Assembly (NCBI GenBank): GCA_030589825.1
Contig: JAUUZT010000030.1
Coordinates: 1 to 8,325, forward strand
Source: Dehalococcoidia bacterium
GTDB lineage: Bacteria; Chloroflexota; Dehalococcoidia; GIF9; AB-539-J10
DNA: 8,325 nucleotides
Reading direction: 5' to 3'
Shown here: positions 5,557 through 8,325 of the stretch, one piece after another
How positions within the stretch are numbered: position 1 is the first letter of the stretch
Layout: every line of letters begins with the position of its first letter
Position numbers and translations under genes: made by a program
Notes under the pieces: model-generated
The model's database searches: none
Told to the model about the DNA's origin: nothing
The model's input: only the letters and a program-made list of their open reading frames with translations

Positions 5557-6777
5557 ATGTTTGGTGTTGATAATAAACTTAAGAATGTTCTGCCTATTGT
5601 TATAATAGAATCCAATACGTTGAGACCTGTTTCTTTTCGTGGTACAGGTTTTCTGATAGCTCCAAATGTATTAATAACCTGTTGGCAGTGTGTGCGTGAG
5701 GCTCTTCAGGAAAAACAACAATATGCAGTAATGTTTAAAGACGGTTCTGGATATTCAATCCATAGTCTTCTGGATATTAAGCAACATAGTGAAGGACTGG
5801 ATCTTGCTGTAGCGCATGTAGATTTTGTCTATGATCAAGGCCTCCACATTGGTGTCATAGAAGCATTACCTGGGGATGAGGTAATGGTATATGGATATTC
5901 TCCTGGGGAAGGAGAATTTATTGGAGAGCAGATATCGACTTCTCAACTCAATCCAAGGCTTATGCACGGTTATATCACAAGGTCATTCGATTATGACTGT
6001 CCTGGATTTGTTCGAACTTATTCATATGAACTTAATATGCCTATGCCAAATGGAATCTATGGTGCACCAGTAATTAGACCAGCTACCAATGAGGTCATTG
6101 GAGTTATCTTTGGAATATTAGATATCCCCAGAGCAGGACATCCAAAAGGTATTGAAAATGTAATTAGGAGCAGAGGTGCTAGAGAGAAACAAATGCTGAC
6201 TCTTGGACTTGCTCATCATACTGCCAACTTGCAGGAATTTCAAGGAACGATAACTAATGGCGAACAAGCAGTAATGCCTTCTGCCATAAATACAGATGCT
6301 GATAGGGAGTTTGGCGGCACAATAATGGGCCTAGGAAGGGCGAGTACTGCATCAGCTATTCATGAGCATACAGGATTCCAGGACAACATAGATTTTGGAA
6401 ATGAAGGTAAAGTGGATGGGTATTACCAGCCATCAAAAGGCTCGACTTTCTCTAGAGATACTGGCAGGGGTAAAAAGGTATTTACTGGTGTTCTAGCGGG
6501 TCTTGGTGAATTCACTATTTTTTTCATTAGGAAAATTAAAGCAATACCTATAGGAATCAGGTACCTGCGCAGGCAGTTTGGTAGGATTCCTGAAACTATC
6601 AAAGCTAGAGAGGAAAAGGCCAAAGCCGCTGAAATTGAGAGAATGTATAGAAGGCTAAGGAGATATGAGGCACGGCTAAATCCCGAATCTTTGGCGCGGT
6701 TGAAAGAACAACGAAGAATTATTGAAGAATTTAAATTGTTGTTTCCAACTGATACAAACTCGACTTCTGCTTACTAA
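5557..6777 (+). CDS. Trypsin-fold protein lacking catalytic His and Ser (probable pseudoprotease)
   Basis: From ATG 5557 the product has 406 residues; an in-frame TTG at 5539 would add six. Residues about 10-205 follow a chymotrypsin/trypsin-like core. GTGFLIAPNVLITCWQCV (29-46) matches the segment normally ending in TCWHxV or AAHCV, but the catalytic His position is Gln44. GLDLAV (80-85) keeps the Asp (Asp82). GIYGAPV (166-172) matches the GxSGxP site but has Tyr168 in place of the nucleophile Ser. Two of three catalytic residues are therefore absent, so peptide hydrolysis is unlikely, and a binding or scaffold role is inferred. Residues about 206-305 are a polar linker. Residues 308-324 are moderately hydrophobic. 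About 325-395 are strongly basic and helical (RRLRRYEARL and similar), possibly a membrane-proximal coiled coil. No N-terminal signal peptide is seen. It precedes the Maf gene by 42 bp, so cotranscription is possible. Confidence 0.75.
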   Translation: MFGVDNKLKNVLPIVIIESNTLRPVSFRGTGFLIAPNVLITCWQCVREALQEKQQYAVMFKDGSGYSIHSLLDIKQHSEGLDLAVAHVDFVYDQGLHIGVIEALPGDEVMVYGYSPGEGEFIGEQISTSQLNPRLMHGYITRSFDYDCPGFVRTYSYELNMPMPNGIYGAPVIRPATNEVIGVIFGILDIPRAGHPKGIENVIRSRGAREKQMLTLGLAHHTANLQEFQGTITNGEQAVMPSAINTDADREFGGTIMGLGRASTASAIHEHTGFQDNIDFGNEGKVDGYYQPSKGSTFSRDTGRGKKVFTGVLAGLGEFTIFFIRKIKAIPIGIRYLRRQFGRIPETIKAREEKAKAAEIERMYRRLRRYEARLNPESLARLKEQRRIIEEFKLLFPTDTNSTSAY

Positions 6778-6819
6778 ATATTACGTTGAAGACATCGGTA
6801 GAAAAATCTTTTTGCTAAT

Positions 6820-7446
6820 ATGAAAAGAATAATATTGGCCTCAGCGTCTCCCAGGAGAAAAGAGTTACTAGAGCAGCTTGGGTTGCAGTTTGAGATTGAA
6901 CCTAGCTATTGTCAGGAACATATTGGCGATCAGCAGGAACCACTGGAACTAGCGAAACTATTATCTCTTTATAAAGCGAAGACAGTTGGCAATAAAAATA
7001 CAGGTGCGATAATCATCGCAGCAGATACATTTGTTGTTTTGGACAAGCGAATCATTGGCAAGCCAAATTCTCTAGCTGAAGCAAAGGAAATACTTACAAA
7101 TCTAAAGGGAAGGCCTCATTCTGTAATAACAGGATTTACTGTAATGGATACTACTGATGGTAAGACTGTGTCGCAATCAGTTGAAACAAAAGTATATATA
7201 AAAAACTTAAGTGTAGAAGAGATTGACTCTTATGTTGAAACTCAAGAGTCAATGGGTAAAGCTGGAGCATATGCTATACAGGGGATTGGGGCTGCTATCA
7301 TTGATAGAATAGAAGGTGATTATTATAACGTTATGGGTCTTCCTGTAGATGCTGTAGTAGAGGCTTTAAATCAATTCGGTATTTCTCCCGTAAACTTGGA
7401 ATATCCTGATATTGCTATTAATAGAAATAATGAAGACAGAAAATAA
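6820..7446 (+). CDS. maf: Maf family nucleoside triphosphate pyrophosphatase (YhdE-type, dTTP/UTP)
   Basis: The 208-residue product hydrolyses non-canonical or excess nucleoside triphosphates to monophosphate and pyrophosphate, a cytoplasmic house-cleaning role; family members are also linked to septum control. It shows SASPRR (8-13) with the phosphate-binding arginines, AADT with the catalytic base Asp69 (67-70), GKP (80-82), GRPHSVITG (97-105), GKAGAYAIQG (146-155, Gln154) and GDYYNVMGLP (166-175). The Arg12, Arg13, Lys81 and Gln154 pattern fits the dTTP/UTP (YhdE) subgroup rather than the m7GTP (YceF) subgroup. The length is usual, with a slightly long C-terminal tail (about 188-208). ATG 6820 lacks a clear Shine-Dalgarno. 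Its last 17 bp overlap the start of the next gene, so the two are probably translationally coupled. Confidence 0.93.
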   Translation: MKRIILASASPRRKELLEQLGLQFEIEPSYCQEHIGDQQEPLELAKLLSLYKAKTVGNKNTGAIIIAADTFVVLDKRIIGKPNSLAEAKEILTNLKGRPHSVITGFTVMDTTDGKTVSQSVETKVYIKNLSVEEIDSYVETQESMGKAGAYAIQGIGAAIIDRIEGDYYNVMGLPVDAVVEALNQFGISPVNLEYPDIAINRNNEDRK

Positions 7447-8325
7447 CATCCAAACGGATATCTTCAGTATTCGGCTCAGTGTTGGTTCGGCCATGATTTT
7501 AGGATTGAGGCCGATTAAAGCTGATGTACTACCTTCCACGGTCTATGCTCTGCTAGGTAATCACTGTGTTGGCAAATGTCGCTTCTGTACTCAATCGATG
7601 GATAACAAGGCAGACAAGAGATTATTATCCCGGGTTACTTGGCCGGAGTTTGATTTAAATTTGGTTCTGGATAAAATTAAAGACAATTGCAATGCAAGCC
7701 GTATTTGTATTCAGACATTGAAATATGCAGACCTCATCACCGATCTATATTTTCTTGTCAAAGCAATAAAAAAAGTATCAACTCTTCCTGTCTCAGTTTG
7801 TATTAACCCTCTGGATAAAGAATCACTAGTGCGATTGAAAGACCTCGGAGTTGATATGGTTGGTATTGGACTGGATTGTGCAAGCCAGAAGATTTTCGCT
7901 GAGATGAAACCTGGTTTTAGTTGGGATTATTATAATCATTTCCTTACTGATGTTGCAGAAGTATTTGGTACAGTGTCAGTACATCTTATTGTTGGCCTTG
8001 GAGAGACGGATGAGGAGATGGTAGAACAATTTCAGCGATTGTCTGATTTGAATTATAGAGTATCACTCTTTGCCTTTACTCCAGTAAAAGGGACTAATTT
8101 ATCTTTTTCTTCACCAGAAATAGGAAGATATAGAGCCTTACAGCTAGTCCGTTATTTAATTGTCAATAAACTAGCGCGGTTTAATGATATTAATTTTAAA
8201 AAGGGCAAGATTAAATCGACAAACATCATGCCAATAATGATTGAAAACACTATCAAATCTAGTGAAGTTTTTGAAACGAGTGGATGTCCTGGCTGTAATA
8301 GGCCAATGTATAATGAAAGGCCAAG
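7430..8325 (+). CDS. BioB-like radical SAM protein with C-terminal CxxC motif (3' partial)
   Basis: The frame is open from ATG 7430 to the window end (298 codons and no stop), so the 3' end is missing. The radical SAM CX3CX2C motif is at Cys46, Cys50 and Cys53 (NHCVGKCRFCTQ). The preceding RLSVGSAMILGL and the T/S-x-Y-x-L-L-G stretch match a family of biotin-synthase-related radical SAM proteins found in archaea and some bacteria. The visible end has SGCPGCNRPMYNERP, a CxxC motif I recall at the C terminus of that family and a likely ligand site for an auxiliary iron-sulfur cluster; so perhaps only some 10-30 residues are missing. ATG 7430 is chosen over ATG 7493 because the conserved RLSVGS segment precedes the latter. 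The start overlaps the Maf gene by 17 bp. Reaction is not certain: sulfur insertion of biotin- or lipoyl-synthase type (possibly LipS-like) is an inference. Confidence 0.85.
   Translation, partial: MKTENNIQTDIFSIRLSVGSAMILGLRPIKADVLPSTVYALLGNHCVGKCRFCTQSMDNKADKRLLSRVTWPEFDLNLVLDKIKDNCNASRICIQTLKYADLITDLYFLVKAIKKVSTLPVSVCINPLDKESLVRLKDLGVDMVGIGLDCASQKIFAEMKPGFSWDYYNHFLTDVAEVFGTVSVHLIVGLGETDEEMVEQFQRLSDLNYRVSLFAFTPVKGTNLSFSSPEIGRYRALQLVRYLIVNKLARFNDINFKKGKIKSTNIMPIMIENTIKSSEVFETSGCPGCNRPMYNERP

Noticed and set aside
6423..6623. 66-codon minus-strand frame
   Set aside because: It lies wholly within the C-terminal region of the trypsin-fold gene on the opposite strand.
6800..6813. AAAAATCTTTTT upstream of maf, resembling one arm of the palindrome at 5020-5039
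   Set aside because: Only 12 bases of low-complexity A/T sequence are shared and the full dyad is absent, so a common regulator is not supported.
1..8325. CRISPR array, toxin-antitoxin pair, insertion sequence or defence island
   Set aside because: No regularly spaced repeats, transposase motifs, terminal inverted repeats or paired small genes are visible in the window.

Overview
The window is AT-rich bacterial chromosomal DNA. Several genes carry GGAGG-type ribosome binding sites, and at least one promoter has a perfect extended -10 box. The gene mix is a TGS-domain GTPase with a DTPP G3 motif, a tandem UspA protein, a DedA/VTT membrane protein, a Maf pyrophosphatase, and a BioB-like radical SAM protein ending in a GCPGCNRP-type motif. 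This recalls Chloroflexota (Dehalococcoidia-like) genomes and partly archaeal-type families. That placement is a guess from family recall, not a computed assignment. No transposase, integrase, CRISPR array or phage gene is visible.

Layout. Positions 1-543 hold the 3' end of a coiled-coil protein with a transglutaminase/papain-like Cys-His-Asp domain. A DedA/VTT membrane protein (720-1310) converges with a radical SAM/SPASM-like protein on the minus strand (1317-2354), their stop codons only 6 bp apart. A 141-bp divergent gap leads to the TGS GTPase (2496-3473). A tandem universal stress protein (3730-4614) follows. Its promoter is the clearest in the window: an extended -10 with an inverted repeat over the -35 region. 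It converges on a 62-residue two-helix membrane protein (4641-4829, minus) that has a near-ideal Shine-Dalgarno.

Positions 4830-5556 hold no protein gene. They contain several palindromes and a complete tRNA-Leu(UAG) at 5162-5243. Next comes a trypsin-fold protein (5557-6777) in which the positions of the catalytic His and Ser are Gln and Tyr, so it looks like a pseudoprotease with a basic, helical C-terminal extension. The Maf pyrophosphatase (6820-7446) overlaps by 17 bp the start of a second radical SAM gene (7430 onward) that runs off the window end.

Most genes look like single transcription units of core or stress metabolism. The only clear translational coupling is Maf with the BioB-like radical SAM enzyme. 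The observations most worth following are the pseudoprotease, the possible link of the terminal radical SAM gene to the two-protein LipS-type lipoyl synthases (a hypothesis), and the palindromes around the USP promoter and upstream of the tRNA.
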